A stretch of DNA of 55,413 nt from Promethearchaeota archaeon (GCA_019057795.1 JAHLWS010000008.1:1-55413), one strand, 5' to 3'. Counted from the stretch's first letter, positions 25,939 to 36,500 are shown. Program-made: numbers and translations. Notes: generated from the letters alone by a model not told the origin.

Positions 25939-26673
25939 TTAAGAAAATGATTTTAAGATATCTTTCGCCCGAGAAATATCATTAGTAATTATGCCATCAA
26001 CACCTAACCTTATAAGTTTCTTAATAGACACCTTTGAATCAACCGTCCACGGAAAAACCTTTATGTTATTATCGTGAGCAAAATCTACAAACTGCTGATT
26101 TACCATCATTACTAAAGGATTAATCGCGTAGATGTTATTATCTATACAATACTGAATCATTTCTTTTTTTTTATCCCAATCAATCTTTATTGTGCCTGGA
26201 GTTGGTTCTAGTGAAGCTAATTTTAGGGATGACTCAATCTTTTGAATTTTTAATAGCTCATCGTGTATAAATGAACTCACTAATGTTGTGCCTATAATAT
26301 CATATTCTCTAAAAATATGAATAACTTCTTCTGTAATTCCTTCTACTTTTATTTCGCAATTTAAACCAATTTTATTTTTTGTCAGTTCAACTAATTCTTG
26401 CAAAGTTGGAATTTTTTCAGACTCTCCAAAGTTCAATTTTCTCAATTCGTTCAGCGTCATATCTTTTATTAATCCATCTTTACCAGTTATTCTTTTAATT
26501 TCTTCGTCATGTGTAACTACTAGAACTCCATCTCGAGTTTCTTGGACATCAAACTCCACATAGTCAGCTTTTAATTCAATAGCTTTTTGAAACGCTTTTA
26601 GTGTATTTTCGGGTGAAACCGAGCTTGCACCACGATGGCCTATTATTAGAATTTTTTTTTCGCTTTCAATCAT
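25939..26673 (-). CDS. Glycerophosphodiester phosphodiesterase, tandem paralog
   Basis: This 244-aa GDPD has the same landmarks at the same positions as its neighbour: H13 in GHRGASSVSPENT, E40 and D42 in YVEFDVQETRDG and H55 in VVTHD. The two proteins align over their whole length without large gaps, indicating tandem duplication. Their C-terminal barrels differ more (NIKVFPWTVDSKVSIKKL versus NLKVNVWTVNDKDVMERL), which may reflect different substrates. It is the first gene of the pair. Confidence 0.88.
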   Translation of the reverse strand: MIESEKKILIIGHRGASSVSPENTLKAFQKAIELKADYVEFDVQETRDGVLVVTHDEEIKRITGKDGLIKDMTLNELRKLNFGESEKIPTLQELVELTKNKIGLNCEIKVEGITEEVIHIFREYDIIGTTLVSSFIHDELLKIQKIESSLKLASLEPTPGTIKIDWDKKKEMIQYCIDNNIYAINPLVMMVNQQFVDFAHDNNIKVFPWTVDSKVSIKKLIRLGVDGIITNDISRAKDILKSFS

Positions 26674-27016
26674 CTTATAAATCTCACTTAAATCTTGTTA
26701 TTGCTAAAGAAATTTAATATTACTTTTTAATTAAATTTTTATTTTAGCAAATTAAAAACTATTAACTCAGAAAAATATGACTTCTGATAATTTATACTTT
26801 CACAAACAAACTTCCCATAACCAATTATTAGTTATACAATAAGATTGTAAAACAAAAATTTAAATACTCAATTACGGCAACAAGTATTGGTCGCCATTAA
26901 ATTTATAAATATAGAATATTTTAATAATTAATTGATAGAAGATTATTGTATAATACTAACAAGTAATAAGAAAGCGTAAAATTTTTAAAGAAAAAAATTT
27001 GGTGGTTAACGAAATT
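26674..27016. other. Intergenic region upstream of the zinc-ribbon gene
   Basis: The spacer lies between divergent genes. A TATA-like AATTTAAATAC occurs near 26858-26868. No RNA gene, long hairpin or ORF was recognised. Confidence 0.4.
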
Positions 27017-27268
27017 ATGAGGTTTTGCCCAGATTGCGATAATATCCTGATACCTAAAAACAAAAAACTATACTGCAAAGCGTGCGATAAAGAATTTGAG
27101 ATAGATCCAAACAATAACGATTATAATATAGTTAAAACGATAAAACACGACGATAAAGAAGCAGCTCCTGTAGTGATAAAGAATGATATTGCGAGATCGA
27201 GGATTTCTGCTCAAGATAGGAAAGCTTTTGAAGAATTCTTCGATGTGGGCGATGGCAATGGGTATTAG
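27017..27268 (+). CDS. TFS/RPB9-like N-terminal zinc-ribbon protein
   Basis: The ATG at 27017 gives an 83-aa protein starting MRFCPDCDNILIPK, which matches the start of archaeal TFS/RNA polymerase subunit M proteins; the frame is also open from TTG 26999 but those residues are not family-like. A zinc ribbon is formed by C4, C7, C20 and C23. TFS proteins are about 110 aa, with a second zinc ribbon carrying the cleavage-stimulating acidic loop. That domain is missing here and replaced by a short charged tail (SAQDRKAFEEFFDVGD). It may be an RNA polymerase-associated factor lacking the TFIIS-like activity, or another small zinc protein. Confidence 0.65.
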   Translation: MRFCPDCDNILIPKNKKLYCKACDKEFEIDPNNNDYNIVKTIKHDDKEAAPVVIKNDIARSRISAQDRKAFEEFFDVGDGNGY

Positions 27269-27413
27269 TTTTACGGAGATAAACTATTATATTTTATTCA
27301 TTCCATCTTCCTTATTTTAAATTCTAGATTTAGTAGAAAATAGATATTTTTAACTTTCATATTAGATTTAATTTAAGTGGGATATTTTTTTAAAATATTG
27401 AAAGTTGATTAAA

Positions 27414-27812
27414 ATGGCTGAAGAAAAAAAGAAACGTTTAAAAGGGTTTGCTAAGGTCGTAGCTAAAGAAGTCGAAGTTTTAAATACTATTGAGCAGTTT
27501 AAGGAAGATTTTAAGGATTCTGAATTAAAAATTCTCTTAAACGCCAAAGATGGAAAATACGCCGCCTTGTTAGTAATCGATAAAGGCAAAGTTTATGTAG
27601 AAAGTATTGAAAACAACCCAAAGGAAAACATCAAGAAGAAGAATGCTGGATGGGATGGTTTTCTACAAGCAAAAATGCAACTTTTTGTAGAACTTCTAGG
27701 TGGAGGGGATATTTCGACGGGATCTATAATCTGGAAGATTCTTACCTTCCGAATCAAAATTAAGGGAATTAAAAACGTTCTAACTCTAATGAAATTATTT
27801 GAATATGAATAA
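27414..27812 (+). CDS. SCP2-like domain protein
   Basis: The preferred start is ATG 27414 (MAEEKKKRLKGF), with TTG 27405 as an in-frame alternative. The product is about 132 aa with a helix-rich Lys-rich start, beta strands (KYAALLVIDKGKVYVESI) and helices after NAGWDGFLQAKMQLFVELLGG. The order strand-strand-helix and the SGSIIWKILTFRIKIKG-like pattern recall the SCP2 sterol-carrier fold. This is a weak, by-eye match. It may bind lipids. It lies 145 bp after the zinc-ribbon gene on the same strand and could share its transcript. Confidence 0.45.
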   Translation: MAEEKKKRLKGFAKVVAKEVEVLNTIEQFKEDFKDSELKILLNAKDGKYAALLVIDKGKVYVESIENNPKENIKKKNAGWDGFLQAKMQLFVELLGGGDISTGSIIWKILTFRIKIKGIKNVLTLMKLFEYE

Positions 27813-27881
27813 ACTTTTGTAAGAATTTCATAAGATCAAAATTAAAGATAAGAATTTGATTTTTTCTTTTTTTTTCTAATT

Positions 27882-28313
27882 TTAAATTTCTAATTTGAAT
27901 ACGTTAATTAATGATAGCATTTTTTCTTTTAATCCTTCAGAGGCTTCATCTTTGACAGATTGAATAAGTACATTTTTATCTTGGTCAGAGATATCATGAA
28001 ATCTATCAAGAAAGAGTCTCAAGTAGAGAACTTTTTTTGAGGGATTTTTCTGGATATTGGAAACGAGATTATCAATTATGGAATTGATCGAAATAATTTC
28101 TGAGCTTACCGATTCAGAAACACAAACATTTTCTTTAGAAAAGCCATGTTCTTTAATAATCCTATTTTTTTCAATAATATCGCTGGTTATCTCTTTGAGA
28201 AGATCAGTTCGTGAGGTGATTGTTAAGTTTGAAAGAAATTCTTCCATTTCTCTGTTTTTTTTCTCAATATCCTTAATCATCAAAAGCGTTTTGTTTACTT
28301 TTTCCTGATTCAT
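27882..28313 (-). CDS. Hypothetical helical protein
   Basis: No family is recognised. The 143-aa product is charged and almost wholly helical, with heptad-like spacing (VNKTLLMIKDIEKKNREMEEFLSNL and IIEKNRIIKEHG) that suggests coiled coil. It ends at the window-interior stop at 27882. It is divergent from the RNase III gene with only 54 bp between starts, and that spacer contains a 12-bp palindrome. Confidence 0.5.
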   Translation of the reverse strand: MNQEKVNKTLLMIKDIEKKNREMEEFLSNLTITSRTDLLKEITSDIIEKNRIIKEHGFSKENVCVSESVSSEIISINSIIDNLVSNIQKNPSKKVLYLRLFLDRFHDISDQDKNVLIQSVKDEASEGLKEKMLSLINVFKLEI

Positions 28314-28321
28314 ATATAGAC

Positions 28322-28333
28322 TAGACTAGTCTA
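28322..28333. promoter_or_regulatory. 12-bp palindrome between divergent genes
   Basis: TAGACTAGTCTA is a perfect palindrome 8 nt from the start of the minus-strand gene and 34 nt before the RNase III ATG. In so short a divergent spacer it could be a shared operator, or it may be fortuitous. Confidence 0.4.
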
Positions 28334-28367
28334 AATTTTTAAATTTTTCCTTACTTATTTTATTGGT

Positions 28368-29093
28368 ATGGATAAACTAATTATAGGAGATAAATTAAAA
28401 CTGTTTCAAGAGTTTATAAATTATCAATTTCAAAACCCCGAAATACTACTCGAAGCCTTAACAACACCTCAATTTGGGAATGAAAATAATTTAGCTCATT
28501 ATGAAATTTTAGAAACTCTCGGAGATGCGGTGATAAAATTAATCTTTAGCTTAAAAATATATAATTCAGGTGAAAATGATCCTGGCAGATTAACGAAAAC
28601 AAAACAATGTTTAGAAGATAACCAGACCTTTTTAAAGGTAGCTACCGAAATGAAATTATGGAAATATATTATTTCATCAAAGAAACAGAAAGTCAGGGGC
28701 ACTTCAATTTTATCCGATGTTATTGAGTCAATATGCGGTGCTATTTATATTGATTCTGGAAATAACATCGAAATTGTTGAGCAAAAAATAATTAACGCCT
28801 ATTTCTATGATTGGGATGCTTTAATAAAGGAGTCATCCAATTTATACAAAAACCAACTCTTAGAATACTTACAAGACATATTCAAAATAACGCCCACAAT
28901 TAAATTTGAATATGAAAAGTTAGGTCCAGACAATGACGCTCTTTGGATTGTGAAAAATCCTCAGATTTTAGATAAAAAACAAAATAAAATATTAAATCTT
29001 CCCGATAATTTGAGATCAGAAAAATTTAGAAAAATAAAAGATGCTGAAAAAGATCTCAGTTTAAAAGTATTAAAATATTTACAATCGAAGTGA
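28368..29093 (+). CDS. rnc: Ribonuclease III
   Basis: This 241-aa protein contains the RNase III signature YEILETLGDAVIKL. The catalytic Mg-binding residues correspond to E49, D53, D117 and E120 (LSDVIESICGAIYID), all present. The C-terminal part, from about residue 158, has the helix-strand pattern of a double-stranded-RNA-binding domain (NLYKNQLLEYLQ ... AEKDLSLKVLKYLQSK). It should cleave double-stranded RNA for rRNA or mRNA maturation. RNase III is rare in archaea. The length matches bacterial RNase III. ATG start; the previous gene is divergent with a 54-bp spacer. Confidence 0.8.
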   Translation: MDKLIIGDKLKLFQEFINYQFQNPEILLEALTTPQFGNENNLAHYEILETLGDAVIKLIFSLKIYNSGENDPGRLTKTKQCLEDNQTFLKVATEMKLWKYIISSKKQKVRGTSILSDVIESICGAIYIDSGNNIEIVEQKIINAYFYDWDALIKESSNLYKNQLLEYLQDIFKITPTIKFEYEKLGPDNDALWIVKNPQILDKKQNKILNLPDNLRSEKFRKIKDAEKDLSLKVLKYLQSK

Positions 29094-29169
29094 CTCCTGA
29101 GTTTAGTTAATATCCTATATTGCCATATACTTTTAAAGTACATTTGAAAAGAAATGAAAGCCGTCTAAA

Positions 29170-29179
29170 TGTTCGAACA
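29170..29179. promoter_or_regulatory. Small palindrome upstream of the ABC operon
   Basis: TGTTCGAACA is a perfect 10-bp palindrome, 136 nt before the ATP-binding protein start, in a 221-bp gap. It shares the TTCGAA core of the sites at 14817 and 21265, but this is a common short palindrome. Confidence 0.2.
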
Positions 29180-29314
29180 AATTAGAATCTTAAGGTTTAA
29201 AGCCTTTTTATACTTTCTTTTCTTACAGTATTAAAATTTATTTAATCATGTATTAGATTATTTTTAATTATAATTTTCATATCTAAATTTTTTAATTTTA
29301 ACGGGTTAAACTTT

Positions 29315-30493
29315 ATGTCTGAATCAAGAATCATAAAAAAAACTCCTGAAATGGAAGATTATGAAGAAGAAACGGGAAAATTAGCAATATGGAAAGGTAA
29401 GGTAAACAAAGATTTTAAGAAGTGGCAAATAAAGAAGCAAAAAGATACTATTAAAAAAGAAAAAATAGAAACGCTCTCGTTATCTCGTGAAGAAAGAAAA
29501 CAAATAAAAACAGAATTGAAACAACAAAAAGAGATAGGAAAAGATTACAAACACTTAATTGTTGTTGAAAACCTCCACAAGACTTATTTACTAGGGACGA
29601 CAGCGGTTGCGGCTCTCCGTGGTGTCGATTTAACAATTGATAAAGGCGATTTCATTGATATTATGGGTCCTTCTGGAAGTGGTAAGACAACACTTTTAAA
29701 CCTTATAGGCGGTCTTGACACTCCTACGAGAGGAAAGATCTTTTTAGAAGGTCGTAATATTTCTATGCTAAATGATAATGCTTTAGCAGAAATAAGAAGA
29801 GAACGAATAGGATTTGTATTTCAATTCTATAATTTATTACCTCAAATGACAGCTTTAGAAAATGTAATGGTTCCCCTACATTTCTCAGGGAAATTAAGTA
29901 AACGAGGAAAGAGAAAGAAAGCTTTGGATTTATTAAGGCTTGTTGGTTTAGAAGAACGTTCGCATCATGCTCCTTCAGAATTAAGCGGCGGAGAACAACA
30001 AAGGGTAGCAATTGCAAGGGCATTTGCTAACGATCCAGCCATAGTAATTCTCGACGAACCGACTGGCGACTTAGACTCCAAGACCGGAATTATGATTTTG
30101 AACCTTATTAGAGATCTAAATAATAAAGGAGCAACATTTATATCGGTATCTCACGATGCTGTAGTTTCTGAATTCGCTTCTAAAGTTTATCACATGATGG
30201 ATGGAAAGTTAACCCATGAAGGGAAAATAGGAGGCTTAAAAGAAACAGAAACCATGCAAATAAGAAGAAAACAAGAAGCCGAAATAAATAAAGAAAAATG
30301 CAAAAGTTTGATTTTTCGATTTTTCTTTGCAAATCAAGGAAAAAATCAGATTAGAGTAAGTGATATTAAAGATTCTATTCCAAACTTAATCATTATGAAC
30401 TTACCAGAGCATTTTAACGATATTTTGGCAGAATTAATACAAGAAAATAATATTAACGGAATTATTACAGGAGATATATTGTTCTTAAATTAA
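29315..30493 (+). CDS. MacB/LolD-type ABC transporter ATP-binding protein
   Basis: This 392-aa ATPase drives the permeases encoded downstream. Walker A is GPSGSGKTT at 118-126, the signature is LSGGEQQ at 223-229, and Walker B with the catalytic Glu is IVILDEPTGDLD from 243. The A-loop and the LLPQMTAL segment (Q-loop) place it in the MacB/LolD/FtsE group. A charged N-terminal extension of about 85 residues and a C-terminal extension of about 100 residues (after the GKLTHEG segment) are not standard. The C-terminal part resembles a small winged or ferredoxin-like fold, but I cannot assign it. It is the first gene of the five-gene operon. Confidence 0.88.
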   Translation: MSESRIIKKTPEMEDYEEETGKLAIWKGKVNKDFKKWQIKKQKDTIKKEKIETLSLSREERKQIKTELKQQKEIGKDYKHLIVVENLHKTYLLGTTAVAALRGVDLTIDKGDFIDIMGPSGSGKTTLLNLIGGLDTPTRGKIFLEGRNISMLNDNALAEIRRERIGFVFQFYNLLPQMTALENVMVPLHFSGKLSKRGKRKKALDLLRLVGLEERSHHAPSELSGGEQQRVAIARAFANDPAIVILDEPTGDLDSKTGIMILNLIRDLNNKGATFISVSHDAVVSEFASKVYHMMDGKLTHEGKIGGLKETETMQIRRKQEAEINKEKCKSLIFRFFFANQGKNQIRVSDIKDSIPNLIIMNLPEHFNDILAELIQENNINGIITGDILFLN

Positions 30494-30546
30494 AGCAATT
30501 CATCTAGATAAATATTTAATGTAAATATAGAAATTTTTTAGTTCAA

Positions 30547-33537
30547 ATGCCCAATATTAGATTAGTATTTAAATACGCATTTAAAGACCTTTTACGTCAT
30601 AAAGTTAGAACCTCATTAGGTATAATTGGGGTTATGATTTCTGTAGGACTTTTAGCATTAGTTCTATTTTTATCTGATTCTATTTCAGTAACTTTTGTTG
30701 ATTACCTTAGTATAGACGCGGGCCAGCAAGATTTTAATATCCGCGTAAGACATTACAATGGTGAGCCCGATAATCGTTCTAATTATTTTGATTATCAACC
30801 AATAGTAGAAACAATACAAAACAATATGGATGAAATTAGAGGCTTCATACCAAGAATTAGTTTATGGGGTAATGTAAGCGTTTCAAAAGGGTTCGAAACT
30901 CAAGAATTGATAAATGAAAGTGAAGGAGTATATATCTCAGGAATAAATTTCACTTTGGAAAACAAACTGACATTTGGTAGTTTTGTTAAACCCGGTTTAA
31001 ATGAATTGTTAGATTTATCGAGTCTACCCTTATATCACTGCGCTATTTATTATGGTTTCAATGATGATATTAAATATGCGGAAAACGATACAATTGAAAT
31101 AAGGATGGGTTTGCGGTATGGTGATAAAATTTTACATAGAGTTAAAAATTTTACAATTGATAGAATTTTTGATTTTCAATTAAAATGGCCAATAGGTTAT
31201 GCAAATAGACCATTGATTGTTGTTGATATCAACACGCTTTATGATCTTTTTGAAAATGAAACATTGAATGGAAAATGTAATGAATTAATTCTTACTTTAA
31301 AAAAAAGTCTAAACCTGTATGATGCAAGAGATATTGATGGTTCTGAAAACATAGTGAAAGACTTAGCTGCTGAAATCCAACTTTTAATCGGAATTAATGA
31401 ATATAATATCGATCTACCCAAATTAGATGTATTAGGTTTTTCAGAATTTTTGAGCGTTGGAATCACGATAATTTTTGTTTTTGTATCGATGATATCGATG
31501 TTGATATCAGGAATTTTAATCAACGGAATACTTAAAACATCTGTGGAAGAACGAATAAGAGAGTTCGGAATCTTTAGAACCTTAGGTGCTACTAAGAAAT
31601 ATAATTTGATAATAGTTTTAGTTCAAGGAATGATCCTATGTAATTTTGGAACGATATTAGGTATAATTTTTGCCCAACTGGCAACTCAATACATAGTGCT
31701 CCCTATCGCGGGAGCTGTAGTAGCAGAATCCATACCTGGTTTAACAGGCAACATATCGTTTTCTATTACATTTTGGTCAATATTATTTTCATATATTATA
31801 GGAGTAAGTGTTGGGCTTATAGTAAGTATCTCTCCAGCGTTAAAAGTAATGAAACTTCAATTAATTGAGTCAATTCATCCTTATCGTAAGGAAGATGTGT
31901 TATATAAGCTTCGAAAAAAGGCTCCTGTAGATTATAAATTATTAATAGTTGGCGTTATATTGGCTGCTAACAGTGCTTTTGTTCTTTTTGTTATTCCAAG
32001 AATAATGACAACTGGAGATGCTGCACTACTGTCAGGTACATTAATAGCCCTCCTTATACTATTTTTAATCGGAATGACACTCGCAGGACTAGGATTATTA
32101 CCTTTGATTTTAAGATTTTTTATTGAGTTTTTTCACATCTTTAATAAAAAATTAGCACCTGTGTATAAAATATTCATATTTAGATATGCAAGGAGAAATT
32201 CGAGCACAATTGTTACTTTTGCTTTTACTTTTTCTTTCGTGATATTTACAGCAGGAGCATTTAGTTTTTTGTCGAGTCAAACAGTGCTTAGTGCAAATCT
32301 TAACTATGGTGCTGATTTAGTGATAGAAACGCAAGGTTGGTACGAACCGGAAGAAATAGAAGGATTTGGTTTTGGAGGTCTGGGTGGTGACTTTGCAAGC
32401 ATTTCAAATAACGAACTTAAAATTAGTCAAGAGAATGGATATTCTATAGATCCAAATAGAATCTTAACAAGCGACTTTAAATTTGAATTGCTAAAAATAG
32501 AGGGAATAGAAAGAGTATCTACGGTAATCGCAAGCCCTTTCCATTTAACACAAATTTATTCAGAAGAAGGTAAAGAATTCACGGCAGAGATTGGCGATTA
32601 CGCAGGTTTAAACGTTCATGAAATTAGTTTAATAGGAATTGATGAAGTTTATCCTTCTACAATTAAAACAAAATATATAGAATTTACCCAAGGTGATATT
32701 TTATCGTCTATTGAACAACTTTTTGAGGAACAAGAGGAATATACATGTATCATTTCCGAAGGCATTTCTGCAAGTTTAGATATGCATTTAGGCGATATTG
32801 TACGAATGGTAATTCAACGCGGCGACGAAACTGAGATATATCCGTTTAAAGTAGTAGGTGTAGCGGCCGTTATGCCAGGTTTTTTTGCGGAATTTGGCAG
32901 ATCAAGCGCATCGGCACATATGGGAGGCGTTATGATTTCACAAAAGGTTTATATGAATATTATGGATATCCCTCCTATCCCGTATTTAGATAAAGTATTT
33001 ATCAAACTCAATTTAGAGACTCTAAGTTTGTCTATTAAAAGCCAATTAGAAATAGAGAACGAACAAAATTATGACTTTGATGTTATAAGCTTACAACAAG
33101 CGGTTACACAACAACAGTTATTTTTCACGATTATAGATGTATTTTTTACGATAACTTTAGATGCAACTATAGTTATATGCCTTTTTGGATTGCTCTCATC
33201 TTCTTATTCTACAATAATCGAAAGAAAAAAAGAAATAGGGATAATTAGGACCTTGGGTTTAAAAGGGAAAGAAATAACTAAACTATTCACTATCGAATCA
33301 TTAATTATAATGTTGAGTAGTGGAACAGTAGGCGTCATTGTGGGATGGACAACCGGATTATTATTAACTACATCAATGAATTTAATGAGCGATTTACCAA
33401 ATATTCTCACTTTTCCGTTATCAGATATGATTGCAATTTTTATGATTTCAATTATATTTATTTTGATTGGATTGAAAGTATTATTAAAAAAATCCCGGAA
33501 ACAGAAAATTATTGATATTTACAGAGAAACTATGTAA
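30547..33537 (+). CDS. FtsX/MacB-type ABC permease, large form
   Basis: This is a 996-aa membrane protein. It has the MacB architecture twice. An N-terminal helix (VRTSLGIIGVMISVGLLALVL) is followed by a large extracellular domain and FtsX-type helices with the cytoplasmic loop ERIREFGIFRTLGATKK. A second half has an extracellular domain near residues 580-830 and FtsX helices with ERKKEIGIIRTLGLKGKEI. These FtsX loops contact the ATPase. MacB-class proteins transmit ATP-driven movement across the membrane instead of channelling solute through it. The gene is 53 bp after the ATPase and 17 bp before the next gene. Confidence 0.88.
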   Translation: MPNIRLVFKYAFKDLLRHKVRTSLGIIGVMISVGLLALVLFLSDSISVTFVDYLSIDAGQQDFNIRVRHYNGEPDNRSNYFDYQPIVETIQNNMDEIRGFIPRISLWGNVSVSKGFETQELINESEGVYISGINFTLENKLTFGSFVKPGLNELLDLSSLPLYHCAIYYGFNDDIKYAENDTIEIRMGLRYGDKILHRVKNFTIDRIFDFQLKWPIGYANRPLIVVDINTLYDLFENETLNGKCNELILTLKKSLNLYDARDIDGSENIVKDLAAEIQLLIGINEYNIDLPKLDVLGFSEFLSVGITIIFVFVSMISMLISGILINGILKTSVEERIREFGIFRTLGATKKYNLIIVLVQGMILCNFGTILGIIFAQLATQYIVLPIAGAVVAESIPGLTGNISFSITFWSILFSYIIGVSVGLIVSISPALKVMKLQLIESIHPYRKEDVLYKLRKKAPVDYKLLIVGVILAANSAFVLFVIPRIMTTGDAALLSGTLIALLILFLIGMTLAGLGLLPLILRFFIEFFHIFNKKLAPVYKIFIFRYARRNSSTIVTFAFTFSFVIFTAGAFSFLSSQTVLSANLNYGADLVIETQGWYEPEEIEGFGFGGLGGDFASISNNELKISQENGYSIDPNRILTSDFKFELLKIEGIERVSTVIASPFHLTQIYSEEGKEFTAEIGDYAGLNVHEISLIGIDEVYPSTIKTKYIEFTQGDILSSIEQLFEEQEEYTCIISEGISASLDMHLGDIVRMVIQRGDETEIYPFKVVGVAAVMPGFFAEFGRSSASAHMGGVMISQKVYMNIMDIPPIPYLDKVFIKLNLETLSLSIKSQLEIENEQNYDFDVISLQQAVTQQQLFFTIIDVFFTITLDATIVICLFGLLSSSYSTIIERKKEIGIIRTLGLKGKEITKLFTIESLIIMLSSGTVGVIVGWTTGLLLTTSMNLMSDLPNILTFPLSDMIAIFMISIIFILIGLKVLLKKSRKQKIIDIYRETM

Positions 33538-33542
33538 GGAGG
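33538..33542 (+). promoter_or_regulatory. Strong Shine-Dalgarno deciding a TTG start
   Basis: GGAGG (within AAGGAGGATT) ends 12 nt before TTG 33555 and directly follows the permease stop. It supports this unusual start codon. Confidence 0.6.
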
Positions 33543-33554
33543 ATTAGAAAAAAC

Positions 33555-36500
33555 TTGATAAGATTTAAAAAAATGATTGTTTTTGTATTAATTCTGAGTT
33601 TTCTTTCTACTCCACTTTATATAAATTTTAAGGAAAAAATCATTGCTCCTAAAATAGAAAATAACGATTTATATAAATATGATTTAATAAATCCATCTGA
33701 CATCGCAGGAACAGATCTTTATGCTGAACAGATTAATGTATTTGTCGCGGGCAATAAGTCCATCATAAAACAATCTCTTTTTACTAATGACACAAGCATA
33801 TTGCCCCGTTTTGATACTAGAGACCCTGCATTTTATAAATGCAATGTTCTCTTTAGTGTATCGAATGGAATTACGCCCGAAATTTTTCCGCGTATCCTAA
33901 ATGAAGATGGTTTTAATAGGCAATACGAAATGACTTTCAACAGCTTTTCTGGATTCCTTTATTACGACGAAGAAATGAACGAAGACGACGTTAAATTAAG
34001 GGCAGAGAGAGCTCTCGAAATCATAAAAAGAAAATTTGAAATAGACCTTATCATGATAAGCGTATCTAACCCATACCTTTTTCCTTTCGTTGGTTATTAT
34101 CCCGATTGGGACATTTATTTTCACGAAATCACTACTAATCTTCCTATGGATGGATATTGGAAAGCGTTAGATGTTGAACGCTTAACATCTGAAGAATACA
34201 TAAATAGTCAGCATTTATCCTCGACATTTCTTTTAGTAAATTCTTTAGATTTATTAGATAAAGATATAACCGAATCAATAGATCAAGTTAATTTTAACAT
34301 CGATTCTCTCGATTTAACATATTTAGAAAATTTTGAGGTTGATAATATATTTGAGCAGTTTTCAAGCATTTCAGTTGGTAACTTTTCAGATGTTTTAGAT
34401 TCAAATCAAACTACTCAAGAAGATTCTGAAGGTTTTGGTGATATGTTTAGCGGTTTAACTTTGTCAAACGAATCCCATTACACAAGTTTAATGGTTCAAT
34501 ACGAGGGTTTAAGTGAGGGTATTAAGAATATAGGCGAAAATGAGTATAAATTTAATCTATGGGACGCTTTAGGTTATCAAGGCGAACAACTTCAACCAAG
34601 TGAAAAAATATTTATAGCCTTAATGGGAGCCTTTATGAGCGAAATAAATATTAATATATTTTGCACAGAAATAGTAGATGAAACACCTAAATATTTCACC
34701 TTTTATGATTTTTTGTTAGAACAAATAGCTTTATTGTCGTTCTATGCGGATGTTGATTTCGACGTTCAAACATTAAAGAATTATTCATTTGAATTAATTT
34801 GGGTTGATGAAAAAGGATTTAAACATAATTATGTCAAACCTGTAAATTTAAATGACCCTACTGATGTTATAAATTTTTTACATCAACTTGGATGGCAAGG
34901 TTTACCAGGGATTCCTACAGGGATATTGAATCCTATCGAAGATTTAGTAATTACATATAAAATCTCGAATTCAGAACCAAATTTACTTATTACTAAAGAT
35001 TTAATTGGGGATAACGCATCATTTGGAGTTTATAACAATTTTTCTTTTAATATAATGGCAAAAAATGTAGGAAACGAAACCGCGTGGGGCGTTCCTACTC
35101 CAATCCCGATAGAACTAGACGACGCATTTTCAATAGTTGTAGGGCCTATCGGCGTAATTTTAGGATATGACGAAGACCTTAAAGATGCTATTTGGGAGGT
35201 GGTAAGAGTTGAATATTCTGGTCAATATGATTCATTAGAAGATTTTTTTAATTTTGACGAGGACCCTCGGATGTTTTATTTTGATACCACGGGAGCTGGC
35301 TCAATTGACACTTATTATCCAAACTTTAGTAATTTCTCTAACCTTCTACCATATAATGAAAACATGAACCATGTGATTGATCTAATAGCAATTGGTAACC
35401 CACAATTGATATCTAATCTAGAAACAGTAGGACTATCTTCGGATTCTCTAAAAGAAACTTTCACGAATGAAGAGAGTATTTGGAACGATGATAATTGGAA
35501 ATTAGAGCCAAATGAGATGATTTCGTATACTTTTGACAATTTTTCCATTGAAGAGTATGACACTTTTTCTCAATTTTACAAGTACAATTTCACGATTAAA
35601 GAAATATTTCCAGAATTACCCTCAATAATTTCAGGCGTTTCGATCGAAGAAACTTCGCCTCAAATGGCATTGGCTAACGACGACGAAGACTGGATTATCG
35701 AATCAGAAGAAAAATATGTAGACCAACATGAAATTGAGATTCAATTTCTTTTTCAGAATATGACAAATATAGATTTAATTAATAATTCTTTAGATAGAGT
35801 TTCAATAATGATCAACTTCACCGATCCCAGTAATGTTTTGGAATTTGAAGTTTTTAATTTTTCTACAGAAGAATTTCAAAATATATCCGCATACTTGACG
35901 TCAACAGTTAATAATACATCAACATTTTCATTTATAAAAAATCAAGGAACATTAGAATGGTTGTTTGATCCTACAGCGAGAGATAATCATACAATCATAT
36001 TAAAAATAAAGGGTATTAGTACAAGCCTTTTTAATATTTCAATTAATGACTTAGATGTAGAACTTTATTATAGGGACATTAATGAGTATAAGGTTTTAGG
36101 ATCGAGAGTCATCTATACTTCGTTAAACGGAAAAGTTGAGTACATAAGGACCTCGAATTCAATATCTTTAAGTACTTATGATATGGCTTCGATTGTTTCC
36201 TATTCTTATTTAACTGGTTATAGCACAAAAGTGGGAGATATTAATAACCTTACATTAGTTTTTAGAAACATAGGTTCTGATTCTGCTAAAAACATTAACA
36301 TTTCAATATTAATTCCAGGAATAATTTACGATCCAATCAACTTTACTATTGTGGAAAATTACTTAAAATATAATACAGCTGAACTTGCTCCTTACGCAGA
36401 AAAGCAAGTAAGTTTTTCTTTTTACGTTCCAAATACGGCAGTAATTAGCAGTACAAATATTAGTTATAGTACCCCAGAACATATCCAAAATTTAAATTCA

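Noticed and set aside
31239..31523. Minus-strand frame inside the first permease
   Set aside because: It is a shadow of the FtsX helices and has no independent signals.
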